Positions 37,342-48,391 of a stretch of 64,000 nt of DNA are shown piece by piece. Below the pieces are notes generated by a model. The model saw only the letters and a list, made by a program, of their open reading frames with translations, was not told the DNA's origin and made no database searches. The stretch covers positions 213,971-277,970 of the forward strand of contig JAQDDS010000003.1 of NCBI GenBank assembly GCA_027665725.1. The letters are read 5' to 3'. Positions within the stretch are counted from its first letter, which is position 1, and every line of letters begins with the position of its first letter. The position numbers were made by a program, and so were the translations under genes. The stretch is from Streptococcaceae bacterium AF77-01CM03A. Its GTDB lineage: Bacteria; Bacillota; Bacilli; Lactobacillales; Streptococcaceae.

Positions 37342-38790
37342 ATGAAAAGTAGACGCATAAAAAAAAGTAAATCTAGTAAATTTCAGCAGAGCTTAAACAT
37401 AGGTTTGTTGCTAATCTATGCTATTCTAGCTTCTTTTTTATTGTTTTTGATTTTTAAATATCAGATTTTAGCGGTCAGCTATTTTAATATTATCCTGGCA
37501 GTAGTTTTAGTGCTCATAGCATTATTATCCCTCTTGTTGATAGTTAAACGCAAAGCCAAGGTGTTCACCTTGATAGTCCTAATGCTCTCGATTTTATTTA
37601 GCTCTGTAGCTTTAGTAGCTGTAAATCGATTTGTAGGACTTGCCAATCAATTTAACGCAACTTCAAATTATTCAAGCTACTCTATAAGTGTGGCGGTGTT
37701 AGCAGACAGTGAGATTAATAACGTTTCTCAACTTTCTAGTGTAGCTGCTCCAACAGGATCAGATGCTGAGAATATTCAAAAATTGATAGATGACATTAAA
37801 ACAACTCAAAACAAGGAATTGACAGTAGAAGAAGCGTCTTCTTACCTAGCGGCCTATAAGAGCTTGTTAGATGGAGAAACCAAAGCAATCGTCTTAAACA
37901 GTGTTTTTGAAAATCTGATTGAGCAGGAATATCCTGACCACGCTAAGAAGATCAAGAAAATCTACACCAAGGATTTGACCAAGAAAGTGGAAGCGCCTAA
38001 GGTGGCTACAGGAAATTCTTTCAATGTCTACATCAGTGGGATTGACACCTATGGTCCTATTAGTTCAGTTTCGCGCTCAGATGTCAATATCATCATGACA
38101 GTGAATCAAGATACTAAGAAGATTCTTTTGACGACAACTCCTCGAGATGCCTATGTCCCTATTGCAGATGGTGGAAACAACCAAAACGATAAATTGACGC
38201 ATGCGGGGATTTACGGTGTAGATGCTTCTATCCATACCTTAGAAAATCTTTATGGTATCGACTTGAACTACTATGCCCGCCTTAATTTTACTTCGTTCTT
38301 GAAATTGATTGACCTTCTTGGAGGCGTTGACGTCTATAATGACCAAGAATTTACATCGCGTCATGGGCAATACCACTTCCCGGTCGGCAATGTCCATCTG
38401 GATTCTGAACAAGCTTTAGGATTTGTACGTGAGCGTTATTCGCTTGCGGATGGTGATGGGGATCGCGGTCGTAACCAACAAAAAGTCATTGCGGCCATTA
38501 TCCAGAAATTAACCTCGGCAGAATCCCTAAAAAACTATGATAGTATTATTCAGAGCTTGCAGGATTCAATTCAGACCAATATGCCACCAGAAACAATGGT
38601 CAGTCTTGTCAATACTCAGTTGGCAAGCGGAGGAAAATATACCGTTACCAATCAAGATTTGAAAGGGACTGGTCATATGGGTCTTCCTTCTTACGCCATG
38701 CCTGATAGCAATCTTTACATGTTAGAAATCGACCCAACAAGCTTGGAAACTGTTAAAGCAGCCATTAAAGATACCATGGAAGGAAAATAA
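37342..38790 (+). CDS. wzg: Capsule attachment/regulatory protein Wzg (CpsA), LCP family
   Basis: A 482-residue LytR-CpsA-Psr phosphotransferase thought to attach capsule to peptidoglycan. Three N-terminal membrane helices (about 18-115), an accessory domain and a C-terminal LCP domain with [29 protein letters not shown] and [18 protein letters not shown], carrying the conserved Arg/Asp residues. ATG 37342 behind AGAGGTG is chosen over the TTG at 37327 and gives the pneumococcal length. First gene of the cps operon. Confidence 0.95.
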   Translation: MKSRRIKKSKSSKFQQSLNIGLLLIYAILASFLLFLIFKYQILAVSYFNIILAVVLVLIALLSLLLIVKRKAKVFTLIVLMLSILFSSVALVAVNRFVGLANQFNATSNYSSYSISVAVLADSEINNVSQLSSVAAPTGSDAENIQKLIDDIKTTQNKELTVEEASSYLAAYKSLLDGETKAIVLNSVFENLIEQEYPDHAKKIKKIYTKDLTKKVEAPKVATGNSFNVYISGIDTYGPISSVSRSDVNIIMTVNQDTKKILLTTTPRDAYVPIADGGNNQNDKLTHAGIYGVDASIHTLENLYGIDLNYYARLNFTSFLKLIDLLGGVDVYNDQEFTSRHGQYHFPVGNVHLDSEQALGFVRERYSLADGDGDRGRNQQKVIAAIIQKLTSAESLKNYDSIIQSLQDSIQTNMPPETMVSLVNTQLASGGKYTVTNQDLKGTGHMGLPSYAMPDSNLYMLEIDPTSLETVKAAIKDTMEGK

Positions 38791-38791
38791 G

Positions 38792-39523
38792 ATGATTGAT
38801 ATTCATTCACATATTGTTTTCGATGTCGACGATGGACCTAAAAATAGAGCTGAGAGTAAGGCTCTCCTAGAGGAAGCTTACGCACAAGGTGTTCGAACCA
38901 TTGTTTCAACCTCTCATCGAAGAAAAGGGATGTTTGAAACACCAGAGGATAAAATTGCAGCTAATTTTAGCGAAGTCAAACAGTTGGCTCGAGAGGTTGC
39001 TCCAGACTTGAATGTAGTATACGGAGCTGAGATTTATTTTTCAAGTGACGTTATAGAAAAACTTGAACAAAATATCATCCCAAAACTCAATGGTACTCGT
39101 TATGCCTTGATCGAGTTTAGCATGAATACACCCTACAGAGATATTCATAGCGCCTTGACAAAAGTTCTCATGTTGGGGATTACACCTGTGGTTGCTCATA
39201 TTGAGCGCTATCACACCTTAGAAAATGATGAGAAAAAAGTAAGGGAGCTCATCAATATGGGTTGCTATATGCAGATTAATAGTTCGAGTGTATTAAAACC
39301 ACGACTATTTGGTGACACCTACAAATTTATGAAAAAGCGTGCTAGGTACTTCTTGGACAAGGACTTAGTACATGTAGTGGCTAGCGATATGCACAATTTG
39401 GATAATCGACCGCCTTATATGAGTGAAGCTTATGATCTCATTGCTAAAAAATACGGAGCAGAGAAAGCTCGTGAACTTTTTGAAACAAACCCATCAAAAA
39501 TAATAAATGATCAACTAATTTAG
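38792..39523 (+). CDS. wzh: Protein-tyrosine phosphatase Wzh (CpsB)
   Basis: A 243-residue PHP-type, manganese-dependent tyrosine phosphatase. [14 protein letters not shown] at the N-terminus holds the HxH metal ligands, with [23 protein letters not shown] and [12 protein letters not shown] completing the site. It dephosphorylates the Wze tyrosine tail and thereby tunes capsule production. One base separates it from wzg. Confidence 0.96.
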   Translation: MIDIHSHIVFDVDDGPKNRAESKALLEEAYAQGVRTIVSTSHRRKGMFETPEDKIAANFSEVKQLAREVAPDLNVVYGAEIYFSSDVIEKLEQNIIPKLNGTRYALIEFSMNTPYRDIHSALTKVLMLGITPVVAHIERYHTLENDEKKVRELINMGCYMQINSSSVLKPRLFGDTYKFMKKRARYFLDKDLVHVVASDMHNLDNRPPYMSEAYDLIAKKYGAEKARELFETNPSKIINDQLI

Positions 39524-39531
39524 GAGAAATG

Positions 39532-40224
39532 ATGAAAGAACAAGATAAATTTGAAATTGATGTATTTCAATTGGTAAAAGTGCTATGGAAACGAAAATTC
39601 CTCATCGTCTTAGCTGCGCTAGTAGCGGGTCTAGGAGCTTTCGCTTATAGCTCGTTTGTGATTAAACCTCAGTACGCTAGTACCACCCGTATCTACGTTG
39701 TCAATCGTAACCAAGCAGATAAGCCAGGTTTGACGAACCAAGACTTACAGGCAGGGGCTTACTTGGTAAAAGACTACCGTGAAATCATCCTCTCTCAGGA
39801 TGTTCTTGAAAAAGTAGTGGCCGACCAAAAATTAACTATGGATGCAAAAACTCTTGGAAGAAAAGTTTCAGTAGCAGTTCCGGCAGAAACTCGCATTGTA
39901 TCTATCTCGGTTCGAGATGGCAATCCTGAGGAAGCAAGTCGTATTGCCAATGCACTCAGAGAAGTAGCCGCTCAGAAAATTATTTCTGTAACACGGGTGT
40001 CAGATGTAACGACACTTGAAGAAGCAAGGCCTGCAACATCACCATCTTCTCCAAATATTCGTCGAAACACAATGATGGCTACTATAGCAGGTGTAGGATT
40101 TATTGTAGTTATTGTACTTTTGGTTGAATTGTTGGATGATCGAGTGAAGCGTCCAGAAGATATCGAAGAAGTTATGCACCTCTCGCTTCTAGGTGTTATT
40201 CCAAATCTTGAGAAATTAAAGTAA
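39532..40224 (+). CDS. wzd: Capsule chain-length protein Wzd (CpsC)
   Basis: A 230-residue Wzz-type polysaccharide co-polymerase with two membrane helices (about 25-45 and 180-200) enclosing an outside domain; [20 protein letters not shown] and [16 protein letters not shown] are typical. It activates the Wze kinase. The second of two adjacent ATGs (39532) is chosen for its better distance from AGGAG and the pneumococcal-type N-terminus [12 protein letters not shown]. Confidence 0.96.
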   Translation: MKEQDKFEIDVFQLVKVLWKRKFLIVLAALVAGLGAFAYSSFVIKPQYASTTRIYVVNRNQADKPGLTNQDLQAGAYLVKDYREIILSQDVLEKVVADQKLTMDAKTLGRKVSVAVPAETRIVSISVRDGNPEEASRIANALREVAAQKIISVTRVSDVTTLEEARPATSPSSPNIRRNTMMATIAGVGFIVVIVLLVELLDDRVKRPEDIEEVMHLSLLGVIPNLEKLK

Positions 40225-40234
40225 AGAGGGAAAT

Positions 40235-40927
40235 ATGGCAAAGTTAGAATTATCAGAACAACGATTACACTCTGTAAAAAAAGCTGAAGAGTATTATAAC
40301 GCACTACGGACCAATATCCAGTTGAGTGGAGATGGTCTCAAAGTGATTGCCCTTTCTTCAGTTCGACCTGGAGAAGGGAAATCTACAACTTCAACCAATA
40401 TTGCCTGGGCCTTCGCGCGTGCGGGCTATAAAACTCTCCTTATCGATGCCGATATTCGTAATTCGGTCATGTCAGGTGTCTTTAAATCTAGAGAAAAAAT
40501 TACCGGTTTAACAGATTACTTATCAGGGACTAAAGACTTATCGCATGGTTTGTGTGAAACAAACGTAGAAAACTTGTTTGTCATTCAATCAGGAGCTGTT
40601 TCGCCAAACCCAACTGCCCTCCTTCAAAGTGAAAAATTTGAAGCAATGATTGAGACCTTGCGTAAATATTTTGACTATATCATTGTGGATACTGCTCCTA
40701 TCGGGGTTGTAATTGATGCGGCCATTATCGTACAAAAATGTGACGCCTCAATATTGGTGGCTGAAGCTTCTGCAACAAAACGTAGAGAAGTTCAAAAAGC
40801 TAAAGATCAGCTAGAGCAAACAGGAACACCATTCTTAGGAGTTATTCTGAATAAATTTAATATTCAGCTTGAAAAATATGGTTCATATGGTTCATACGGG
40901 AACTACGGTTCCTACGGGAAGAAATAA
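40235..40927 (+). CDS. wze: Capsule tyrosine kinase Wze (CpsD)
   Basis: A 230-residue BY-kinase: Walker A RPGEGKSTTSTN near 47, Walker A' LLIDADIRNS, Walker B YIIVDTAPIG, and a C-terminal tyrosine cluster SYGSYGNYGSYGKK that is autophosphorylated. With Wzd and Wzh it forms the phosphorelay that controls Wzy-dependent capsule export. The tyrosine tail is intact, so the system should be functional. Confidence 0.96.
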   Translation: MAKLELSEQRLHSVKKAEEYYNALRTNIQLSGDGLKVIALSSVRPGEGKSTTSTNIAWAFARAGYKTLLIDADIRNSVMSGVFKSREKITGLTDYLSGTKDLSHGLCETNVENLFVIQSGAVSPNPTALLQSEKFEAMIETLRKYFDYIIVDTAPIGVVIDAAIIVQKCDASILVAEASATKRREVQKAKDQLEQTGTPFLGVILNKFNIQLEKYGSYGSYGNYGSYGKK

Positions 40928-40950
40928 GTAAGAAAAAAAGGGAGTAAAAA

Positions 40951-42321
40951 ATGGAAGGAAGGGGTTTCTACAACGTAACTCTAGCGTTTTTGCAGAGTAT
41001 ACTGGTCAGTATATTGGCTTATATACTAATCTCTGTATCTGAAACAGAAATTGTTGCAAAAACGGTTTTTGTTCTGTATTTTCTTCATTTTGCAGCCTTC
41101 TATATCAGTGGCTACGGAAAGAATTTTTTCAAACGCAGTCAATCCGTCGAATTGATAGAGATAGTAAAATACATCATCTTTTTTGCATTGCTGATTAGTT
41201 TTTCTAGTTTTTTTCTGAAAGATCAATTTGTAATTTCTAGACGGGGTATGATTTACTTCCTATCTTTGTACGGAGTGTTTAATTATTTCCTGAGTTTTGT
41301 TATCAAAAAATATTGGGTCCATTTTAATCATAATTTAAAGGGGAGTCGTAAAATCATTTTGATCACTGCGACATCCCGAATTGAGAAGGTTATAGACCGT
41401 TTGTTAAATGCAACTGATGTCGGTGGGAAACTTGTCGCTGTGAGTGTACTAGATAAACCGGATTTTAAACATGATAAAGTGACGGTTATTCCTCGAGAAA
41501 ACCTCATTAATTATGCAACTCATGAGGTAGTAGATGAAGTGTTTGTAAATCTACCAAGTGAGGATTATGATATTGGTAGCATTATTTCTCAATTTGAAAC
41601 GATGGGGATTGATGTTACAGTTAATCTAAATGCTTTTGATAAAAATTTAGGTAGAAATAAACAAATTCATGAAATGGCTGGTTTAAATGTAGTAACTTTT
41701 TCTACAAATTTATATAAACCTAGTCATATCATTGCAAAGCGAATCATTGATATTTTAGGGGCAATTGTTGGGCTAATTATCTTTGGACTAGTAAGTATAG
41801 TCCTTGTTCCGATGATTCGAAAAGATGGTGGACCAGCAATCTTTTCTCAAACTCGAATAGGGAAAAATGGTCGTCATTTCACTTTTTATAAATTCCGGTC
41901 TATGCGAGTAGATGCGGAAGAAATCAAGCAGCAATTGATGGATCAAAATACCATGCAGGGTGGTATGTTTAAGATGGACAATGACCCTCGTGTTACCAAA
42001 ATTGGACACTTTATTCGAAAGACAAGTTTGGATGAACTGCCCCAATTTTGGAATGTGTTGATTGGTGATATGAGCCTAGTAGGAACTCGACCTCCAACAG
42101 TGGACGAATACGAAAAATACACACCTGAACAAAAACGTCGTTTGAGTTTCAAACCAGGAATTACTGGCTTGTGGCAAATTAGTGGTCGTAGTGAAATTAC
42201 CAACTTTGATGATGTTGTCAAACTAGATGTGGCTTATATCGATGATTGGACAATTTGGAAAGATTTTGAAATTTTATTAAAAACAATAAAAGTAGTGCTG
42301 ATGAGAGATGGAGCAAAATGA
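40951..42321 (+). CDS. wchA: Initiating sugar-phosphate transferase WchA (CpsE)
   Basis: A 456-residue polyprenyl-phosphate sugar-1-phosphate transferase: four N-terminal helices, a central Rossmann-like region, a fifth membrane segment (about 265-290) and the catalytic C-terminus with [21 protein letters not shown] and [20 protein letters not shown]. Full length and the two-part architecture fit WchA, which loads glucose-1-phosphate on undecaprenyl phosphate; WcjG or WciI are shorter alternatives. It starts the repeat unit on the inner membrane face. Confidence 0.9.
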   Translation: MEGRGFYNVTLAFLQSILVSILAYILISVSETEIVAKTVFVLYFLHFAAFYISGYGKNFFKRSQSVELIEIVKYIIFFALLISFSSFFLKDQFVISRRGMIYFLSLYGVFNYFLSFVIKKYWVHFNHNLKGSRKIILITATSRIEKVIDRLLNATDVGGKLVAVSVLDKPDFKHDKVTVIPRENLINYATHEVVDEVFVNLPSEDYDIGSIISQFETMGIDVTVNLNAFDKNLGRNKQIHEMAGLNVVTFSTNLYKPSHIIAKRIIDILGAIVGLIIFGLVSIVLVPMIRKDGGPAIFSQTRIGKNGRHFTFYKFRSMRVDAEEIKQQLMDQNTMQGGMFKMDNDPRVTKIGHFIRKTSLDELPQFWNVLIGDMSLVGTRPPTVDEYEKYTPEQKRRLSFKPGITGLWQISGRSEITNFDDVVKLDVAYIDDWTIWKDFEILLKTIKVVLMRDGAK

Positions 42322-42325
42322 TTCT

Positions 42326-43111
42326 ATGAATAAAGTGAGAGAAATTCAATTAGGAGAGTTAACTCTTTTAGAAAGTTATATCGATCTTTGTAAAAGACAT
42401 GATTTGCGTTATTACGCCTTGGGTGGGACATTACTCGGTGCCATTCGTCATAAAGGATTTATCCCATGGGATGACGATATGGATTTAGGGATGCCTAGAA
42501 AAGATTATGAAAAATTCTTGTCAATTTGTGAGAAAGAGCTTCCTGAAAGTGTTATTTTAAGACTTCACGACGATAATCTTGGTAATACTTCGATTATGGA
42601 TACTTCAATTCAAATTCAATTTGGTAATGAATGGTGTAGTCCTTTTATTGATATCTTTCCTTTAGATGGTTATCCAGAAGATGGGATCCATTACTGGTTG
42701 CATACGAATAAAATAAAATTGTATCGTGCCTTGTCTAAAATTTCTGTCATCGATCGCATACATGAGAGAGATAGAGGTTCGTTCGAAAATGCGATTGTAA
42801 AAGTTTCAAAAACTTTGAAATTAAATAAACTTTTAAACACTTCAAAAATTAATAAAAAATTACAAAATATCATCAAACAATATGATTACGAGACTAGTAC
42901 TATGGTCGGAAATGTCTTAGGTTCTTACCGCGAGCGAGAACTCGCAAGAAAAGAAGTGTTCGGGGAACCACAATTACTAGAATTTGAAAATTTACAAATA
43001 AGTTGTCATGCAAATCCCGATGAATATTTGACAAAAATATACGGTGATTACATGCAACTGCCAAAAGAAGCTGAGCGTAAGGGTCATTTTGAGTCTACGT
43101 GGGGAGATTAA
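42326..43111 (+). CDS. LicD family phosphotransferase
   Basis: A 261-residue LicD-type enzyme: MNKVREIQLGELTLLESY, then ALGGTLLGAIRHKGFIPWDD with DDDMDLGMPR. LicD enzymes transfer phosphocholine or similar phospho-groups (glycerol- or ribitol-phosphate) to surface glycans. In this locus it predicts a phosphodiester-linked substituent on the repeat unit; the donor cannot be read from the sequence, and no choline-uptake genes are near. An upstream ATG at 42308 inside wchA would add six residues. Confidence 0.85.
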   Translation: MNKVREIQLGELTLLESYIDLCKRHDLRYYALGGTLLGAIRHKGFIPWDDDMDLGMPRKDYEKFLSICEKELPESVILRLHDDNLGNTSIMDTSIQIQFGNEWCSPFIDIFPLDGYPEDGIHYWLHTNKIKLYRALSKISVIDRIHERDRGSFENAIVKVSKTLKLNKLLNTSKINKKLQNIIKQYDYETSTMVGNVLGSYRERELARKEVFGEPQLLEFENLQISCHANPDEYLTKIYGDYMQLPKEAERKGHFESTWGD

Positions 43112-43112
43112 A

Positions 43113-43853
43113 TTGAATAGTTTTGATTTAATGGGGGTCAGAATTGACCCCTTAACAATGGACGCAACTGTCCAAGCTGTTGAAAAATTTGTTCTTGAGC
43201 AACGGCCACTCCATCTAATGGGGGTGAACGCAGACAAGATTAATCAATGTCAAACAGATGAATCGATTAAAAAGATAGTGAACGATTCTGAAATCATTAA
43301 TGCTGATGGAGCTTCAGTCGTTCTAGCTTCCCGTTTTTTGGGATATCAAGTTCCTGAGAGAGTCGCTGGAATTGATTTGATGCAAAAATTGCTTCATTTA
43401 GCTAATGAAAAATCTTATTCGGTTTATTTTTTTGGTGCCAAAGAAGAAGTTTTAGTAGATATGTTGGAAATCTTTAAGAAAGATTATCCAAATTTACGAG
43501 TCCTTGGGCATCGCAATGGTTATTTTTCTGAAGAAGATGAAAATGGCATTCAAGAAGACATTCGTGAGAAAAATCCTGATTTTGTTTTTGTTGGGATCAC
43601 CTCTCCTAAGAAAGAATATATCATTCAAAAATTTATGGACCAAGGTGTTAATTCTGTCTTTATGGGAGTTGGAGGTAGTTTTGACGTTTTATCTGGCCAT
43701 ATTAAACGAGCTCCTCTCTGGATGCAAAATGCACATCTTGAGTGGCTGTTCCGAGTGGCAAATGAACCTAAACGTCTCTTTAAACGTTATTTCGTAGGAA
43801 ATGTCACGTTTATTAAGCGAGTATTAGATGAAAAACGAAAATCAAAAAAATAA
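43113..43853 (+). CDS. WecG/TagA/CpsF family glycosyltransferase (GT26)
   Basis: A 246-residue GT26 enzyme starting with TTG behind GGGGAG, one base after licD. LMGVNADKINQCQTDE, INADGASVVLASRFLG, PERVAGIDLM and YFFGAKEEV are family motifs. Many relatives transfer N-acetylmannosamine; the UDP-GlcNAc 2-epimerase two genes downstream supplies UDP-ManNAc, supporting that donor here. It overlaps the next gene by 26 bp. Confidence 0.85.
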   Translation: MNSFDLMGVRIDPLTMDATVQAVEKFVLEQRPLHLMGVNADKINQCQTDESIKKIVNDSEIINADGASVVLASRFLGYQVPERVAGIDLMQKLLHLANEKSYSVYFFGAKEEVLVDMLEIFKKDYPNLRVLGHRNGYFSEEDENGIQEDIREKNPDFVFVGITSPKKEYIIQKFMDQGVNSVFMGVGGSFDVLSGHIKRAPLWMQNAHLEWLFRVANEPKRLFKRYFVGNVTFIKRVLDEKRKSKK

Positions 43854-44913
43854 TATTTTACATATTTCACGTACCATGGATATTGGTGGTGCAGAGAGAA
43901 TTGTCTACCAATTGAGCTCAGATTTGAAAGATGAGTTTGATAGTGTCCATGTGGCGTCTACTGGTGGGCTTTGGGAGAGCGAACTGGCTGCTCAAGGGAT
44001 TCAACATCATAAAATTTTAGATATTGATAGTAAAAATCCCGTGACGGTATTAAAGCTTCTATATTCTATTCGCCAGATTATCAAAAATAATGAGATTACT
44101 ATAGTTCATACTCATCATCGAATGGCTGCTTTTTATATTCGATTATTAAAATTTGTTTGTCCAAAATTGACACATGTTTATACAGCTCACAATGTCTTTA
44201 AAGATAAATTGCCCTTATATAGATTTGCTTTAGGAAATGCTAAAAGTGTAGCAGTAGGAGAAGCAGTAAATAAAAACCTAAAAGAAGACGTAGGAATTAC
44301 TGATAGTAAGGTTATCTACAATGGAGTTATCTTAAAGAAAACGGATAATCAAGTCGATGATATTGTCGGTTATGATGGGACTAAGCTTGGCTGTATAGCT
44401 AGATTGTCTGAACAAAAAGGTTTGACTTATCTTATTGAAGCTATGTCTTTACTTACAACGAAGGATATTCGGTTGTTTATCGTTGGTGATGGTGAGCTTA
44501 GAAATGAACTTGAGAATAAGGTTGAAGAGCTACATCTTCAAGATTCGGTAACATTTTTAGGATATCGCCAGGATATAGTAGAATGTATCAATAGTTTTGA
44601 TTTTCTGGTTTCATCGTCTTTATTTGAAGGTCTAGCTCTAAACATCATTGAAGCTTTTATGAATGGGAAAACGATGGTTGCTACGGATATTCCAGGCATA
44701 AATGAAGTAGTTAATGATGAAAATGGAATTCTTGTTCCTGCCAAAAATCCAGGTGCATTAGCTGGTGCCATAGACAAATTAGCAACAGATGTACTGCTAA
44801 GAAATCGTCTTGCTTTTCATGCCCAAAAAACTTATGAAGAAAAATATAGTTATCCAATGTTTTTGGAAAACTATCGAGCATTGTATAGAGAAATACAGGG
44901 AGAACCAAAATGA
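43828..44913 (+). CDS. Glycosyltransferase family 4
   Basis: A 361-residue GT-B fold glycosyltransferase. ISRTMDIGGAERIVYQLSS at the N-terminus and LFEGLALNIIEAFMNGKTMV in the C-terminal domain (the E-x7-E donor site) are the GT4 hallmarks; TAHNVF and VIYNGV complete them. Retaining transferase of unknown donor in the capsule repeat unit. It overlaps both neighbours, so translation is coupled. Confidence 0.85.
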   Translation: MKNENQKNNILHISRTMDIGGAERIVYQLSSDLKDEFDSVHVASTGGLWESELAAQGIQHHKILDIDSKNPVTVLKLLYSIRQIIKNNEITIVHTHHRMAAFYIRLLKFVCPKLTHVYTAHNVFKDKLPLYRFALGNAKSVAVGEAVNKNLKEDVGITDSKVIYNGVILKKTDNQVDDIVGYDGTKLGCIARLSEQKGLTYLIEAMSLLTTKDIRLFIVGDGELRNELENKVEELHLQDSVTFLGYRQDIVECINSFDFLVSSSLFEGLALNIIEAFMNGKTMVATDIPGINEVVNDENGILVPAKNPGALAGAIDKLATDVLLRNRLAFHAQKTYEEKYSYPMFLENYRALYREIQGEPK

Positions 44914-45998
44914 AAAAAGTAATGCTAGTATTTGGGACGCGCCCAGAAGCAATCAAAATGTGTCCTCTAGTAAATGAATTGAAGAGTAATGATTCAATCA
45001 AGACCATCGTCTGCGTGACTGGACAACATAAGGAGATGCTTGAGCAAGTTTTGGATGTCTTTAAGGTCGTTCCAGATTATGATTTGGGGATTATGAAGGC
45101 CAATCAAACTCTCTTTACAATTACGACTAGTATTCTAGATAAGATTCAAGCTGTGCTTGAACAAGAAAATCCTGATATTGTTTTGGTCCATGGGGATACA
45201 AGTACGACATTTGCTACAGCTTTAGCTGCCTTTTATATGGGCATCAAAGTTGGGCATGTGGAAGCAGGTTTAAGAACCTACAATCTTCAAAGTCCATTCC
45301 CTGAGGAGTTCAACCGTCAGACTACTTCTATTATTGCAGATTATCATTTTGCGCCAACAGAAGTGGCTAAAGACAATCTTCTAAAAGAGGGAAGAGAGAA
45401 TATTTTTGTAACAGGTAATACGGTTATTGATGCTTTAAAGACAACTGTTCAGGATGATTACAATCACCCAATTTTAGAGTGGGCTAAGGATAGTAAGTTG
45501 ATTATGTTGACAGCTCACAGACGTGAAAATCTTGGGGAACCAATGGAAAATATGTTTAATGCTGTTAATCGTATTTTAAATGAATTTGAAGATGTAAAAG
45601 TTGTTTACCCAATTCATAAAAACCCTAAAGTTCGTGAATTGGCAAGTAAAGTCTTTGGGGATAATGAACGCATGAAAATCATTGAACCTTTAGAAGTTAT
45701 TGATTTCCATAATTTCATGAATCAAAGCTACATGATTTTAACAGATTCTGGTGGAGTTCAAGAAGAAGCTCCATCGTTAGGGAAGCCTGTTTTAGTCATG
45801 CGTGATACAACAGAGCGTCCAGAGGGGATTGCGGCTGGAACATTAAAATTAGTGGGTACGGAAGAAGAAAATATTTACTCTAATTTTAAGCTTCTTTTAG
45901 AAAACCAAATAGAATATAACAAGATGAGTAAGGCTAGCAACCCTTATGGAGATGGAAAAGCTTGTGAAAGAATCGTCAATATCATTTTGGAAGGATAG
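44910..45998 (+). CDS. wecB: UDP-GlcNAc 2-epimerase (non-hydrolysing)
   Basis: A 362-residue WecB/MnaA enzyme interconverting UDP-GlcNAc and UDP-ManNAc. FGTRPEAIKMCPLV, HGDTSTTFATALAAF, VEAGLRTYNLQSPFPEE, TAHRRENLGEPM and TDSGGVQEEAPSLGKPVL are all present. Together with the GT26 gene it predicts ManNAc, or a derivative, in the capsule. The gene overlaps its neighbour by 4 bp. Confidence 0.95.
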   Translation: MKKVMLVFGTRPEAIKMCPLVNELKSNDSIKTIVCVTGQHKEMLEQVLDVFKVVPDYDLGIMKANQTLFTITTSILDKIQAVLEQENPDIVLVHGDTSTTFATALAAFYMGIKVGHVEAGLRTYNLQSPFPEEFNRQTTSIIADYHFAPTEVAKDNLLKEGRENIFVTGNTVIDALKTTVQDDYNHPILEWAKDSKLIMLTAHRRENLGEPMENMFNAVNRILNEFEDVKVVYPIHKNPKVRELASKVFGDNERMKIIEPLEVIDFHNFMNQSYMILTDSGGVQEEAPSLGKPVLVMRDTTERPEGIAAGTLKLVGTEEENIYSNFKLLLENQIEYNKMSKASNPYGDGKACERIVNIILEG

Positions 45999-46003
45999 GG
46001 ATA

Positions 46004-46969
46004 ATGGATAAGGTTTCTATTATTGTACCAGTATACAATGTCGAAGATTGCTTAAGCTATTGTGTAGACAGTCTAAGACAACAGACCTATAAAAATATAG
46101 AAATTATACTGGTAGACGATGGTTCTACAGATTCTTCAGGAGAAATTTGTGACCAATATGCTCAAGAAGATGACAGAATAAAAGTTCTGCATATTGAAAA
46201 TGGGGGATTATCCAATGCCCGCAATACTGGGGTAAAAGAATCTTCAACAGATTGGATTGTTTTCATTGATTCAGATGATTATTATGACCATAGAGCCATT
46301 GAATATTTAGTAGAACTTAGAGATAAGTATAGAGTTGATCTTGTAGCAACTCCAGTGATTGAAGTTAGAAACTATGAAAATAGCGATTTCCTAGGAGATT
46401 TCAGAGAGAAATATTCTGGAAAATTAGATCGTCGAACAGCTTTAGAACAAATGTTTTATGGAAATTATGTTGGGACACATTCAGGTGGTAAACTATATAA
46501 GAAAGAAATTTTATTAAGGTTTCCATATCCTAATGGGATGTTGTATGAAGATTTAGCTCTTGCTTATGAGCATATTGCTTCCTGTGAAAATATTGCTGTT
46601 AGTGATCTTAATCTTTATAAATACTATCGAAGACCAGGAAGTATTGTAAATTCTAAGTATAGTGATCGTCTCTTAGATTTTTACAAGGCAATGGAATGGA
46701 ATATAAGTTATGTTGAACGAGACTATTCAGGTGATAGGGATATGAGAAGAGCCTTGAATGTTCGCTATGTTTTTAATGGTCTGCATATTGTACATGCTAT
46801 GCTTAGTTCAGATATGTATGCTGAAGTTAATAAAATTAGAAAAGAATACATTCAATATTTCAAAGATGTTATTCTGAATTCAAATGTTACAAGGAAAAAT
46901 AAAGTGAAATACTTGATACTTTTGGTTTCTCCAAAACTGTATGAAAAAATTAGAGAGAAGATGAGTTAG
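46004..46969 (+). CDS. Glycosyltransferase family 2
   Basis: A 321-residue GT-A inverting transferase: VSIIVPVYNVEDCLSYCVDS, IILVDDGSTDSSGEICDQY, ENGGLSNARNTG and the DxD-type FIDSDDYY. It is cytosolic with a basic C-terminal end that may touch the membrane. Donor and linkage cannot be read. One of four candidate capsule glycosyltransferases after WchA. Confidence 0.88.
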   Translation: MDKVSIIVPVYNVEDCLSYCVDSLRQQTYKNIEIILVDDGSTDSSGEICDQYAQEDDRIKVLHIENGGLSNARNTGVKESSTDWIVFIDSDDYYDHRAIEYLVELRDKYRVDLVATPVIEVRNYENSDFLGDFREKYSGKLDRRTALEQMFYGNYVGTHSGGKLYKKEILLRFPYPNGMLYEDLALAYEHIASCENIAVSDLNLYKYYRRPGSIVNSKYSDRLLDFYKAMEWNISYVERDYSGDRDMRRALNVRYVFNGLHIVHAMLSSDMYAEVNKIRKEYIQYFKDVILNSNVTRKNKVKYLILLVSPKLYEKIREKMS

Positions 46970-46975
46970 GTAAGA

Positions 46976-48391
46976 ATGAAGGTTTTAAAAAATTATGCAT
47001 ATAATCTCTCTTACCAGCTACTAGTGATAATTCTTCCTATTATAACAACACCTTATGTAACTAGGGTATTTAGTTCAACTGATTTAGGTACTTATGGTTA
47101 TTTCAATTCAATTGTTACCTACTTTATTTTATTGGCGACATTGGGCGTGGCCAATTATGGTACAAAAGAAATTTCAGGCCATCGTAAAGATATCAGAAAA
47201 AACTTTTGGGGCATATACACCTTACAGTTTGGTGCGACCATTCTGTCGATATGCTTATACATTCTCTTATGTCTGTCCTTGTCATTTATGCAAAATCCCG
47301 TTGCATATATTTTGGGCTTGAGTCTGGTATCTAAAGGGATGGATATCTCCTGGTTGTTTCAAGGGTTAGAGGATTTTCGCAAGATAACAGTTAGAAATAT
47401 TACTGTTAAACTGGTCGGTGTCATTTCAATCTTCTTATTTGTAAAATCAGCAAATGATTTATATCTTTATGTGTTTTTGCTAACAATATTTGAATTATTG
47501 GGGCAGTTTAGTATGTGGTTGCCAGCTAGAGAATTTATCGGAAAACCACATTTTGATTGGTCCTATGCTAAACAACACTTGAAACCAGTTGTTCTCTTGT
47601 TTTTGCCACAAATAGCTATTTCGCTATATGTTACTTTGGATCGTACTATGCTAGGGGCATTATCCTCAACTAAAGACGTCGGAATTTATGACCAAGCCTT
47701 AAAATTGGTCAATATTTTGCTTACACTAGTGACTTCGTTAGGAAGCGTAATGCTTCCTCGTGTTGCCAATCTCCTATCAACTGGAGATCACAAGGCTGTA
47801 AACAAAATGCATCAGATGTCTTTCTTAATATACAATTTAGTCATTTTTCCTATAATAGCAGGAATGTTAATTGTTAATGATGATTTCGTGCAATTTTTCT
47901 TAGGACAGGATTTCCAAGATGCTAAATATGCGATAGCAATTATGATTTTTAGAATGTTCTTTATTGGCTGGACAAATATTATGGGTATTCAAATCTTGAT
48001 TCCACATAATAAAAATAAAGAATTTATGATTTCGACAACTATTCCAGCTGTTGTGAGTGTCGGTTTAAATTTATTATTACTACCTAAATTAGGTTATATC
48101 GGAGCAGCCATTGTTTCTGTATTAACAGAAGCCTTAGTATGGGCTATTCAACTGTATTTTACAAGAAACTATTTAAAGGAAGTGCCTCTTCTAGCTTCGA
48201 CAGTTAAAATTATAGGAGCATCAGCTCTCATGTACGGTGTACTATTCCTTGTAAAAATTACAGTGAATTTTACGCCTGTTATAAATGTTATGGTATTTGC
48301 TACAATAGGAGCGATACTTTACATTTTTCAAATACTATTCTTAAAGGTAATTAGTCCAAAAGAGTTGAAACAGCAGTTATTGAATAAGTGA
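46976..48391 (+). CDS. wzx: Repeat-unit flippase Wzx
   Basis: A 471-residue MATE/MOP-type polysaccharide flippase with about 12-14 membrane helices. NYAYNLSYQLLVIILPIITTPYVTRVF is the classical Wzx N-terminus (RfbX family); GLEDFRKITVRNI and YVTLDRTMLGALSS are also typical. It moves the lipid-linked repeat unit to the outer face for polymerisation by Wzy. Confidence 0.92.
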   Translation: MKVLKNYAYNLSYQLLVIILPIITTPYVTRVFSSTDLGTYGYFNSIVTYFILLATLGVANYGTKEISGHRKDIRKNFWGIYTLQFGATILSICLYILLCLSLSFMQNPVAYILGLSLVSKGMDISWLFQGLEDFRKITVRNITVKLVGVISIFLFVKSANDLYLYVFLLTIFELLGQFSMWLPAREFIGKPHFDWSYAKQHLKPVVLLFLPQIAISLYVTLDRTMLGALSSTKDVGIYDQALKLVNILLTLVTSLGSVMLPRVANLLSTGDHKAVNKMHQMSFLIYNLVIFPIIAGMLIVNDDFVQFFLGQDFQDAKYAIAIMIFRMFFIGWTNIMGIQILIPHNKNKEFMISTTIPAVVSVGLNLLLLPKLGYIGAAIVSVLTEALVWAIQLYFTRNYLKEVPLLASTVKIIGASALMYGVLFLVKITVNFTPVINVMVFATIGAILYIFQILFLKVISPKELKQQLLNK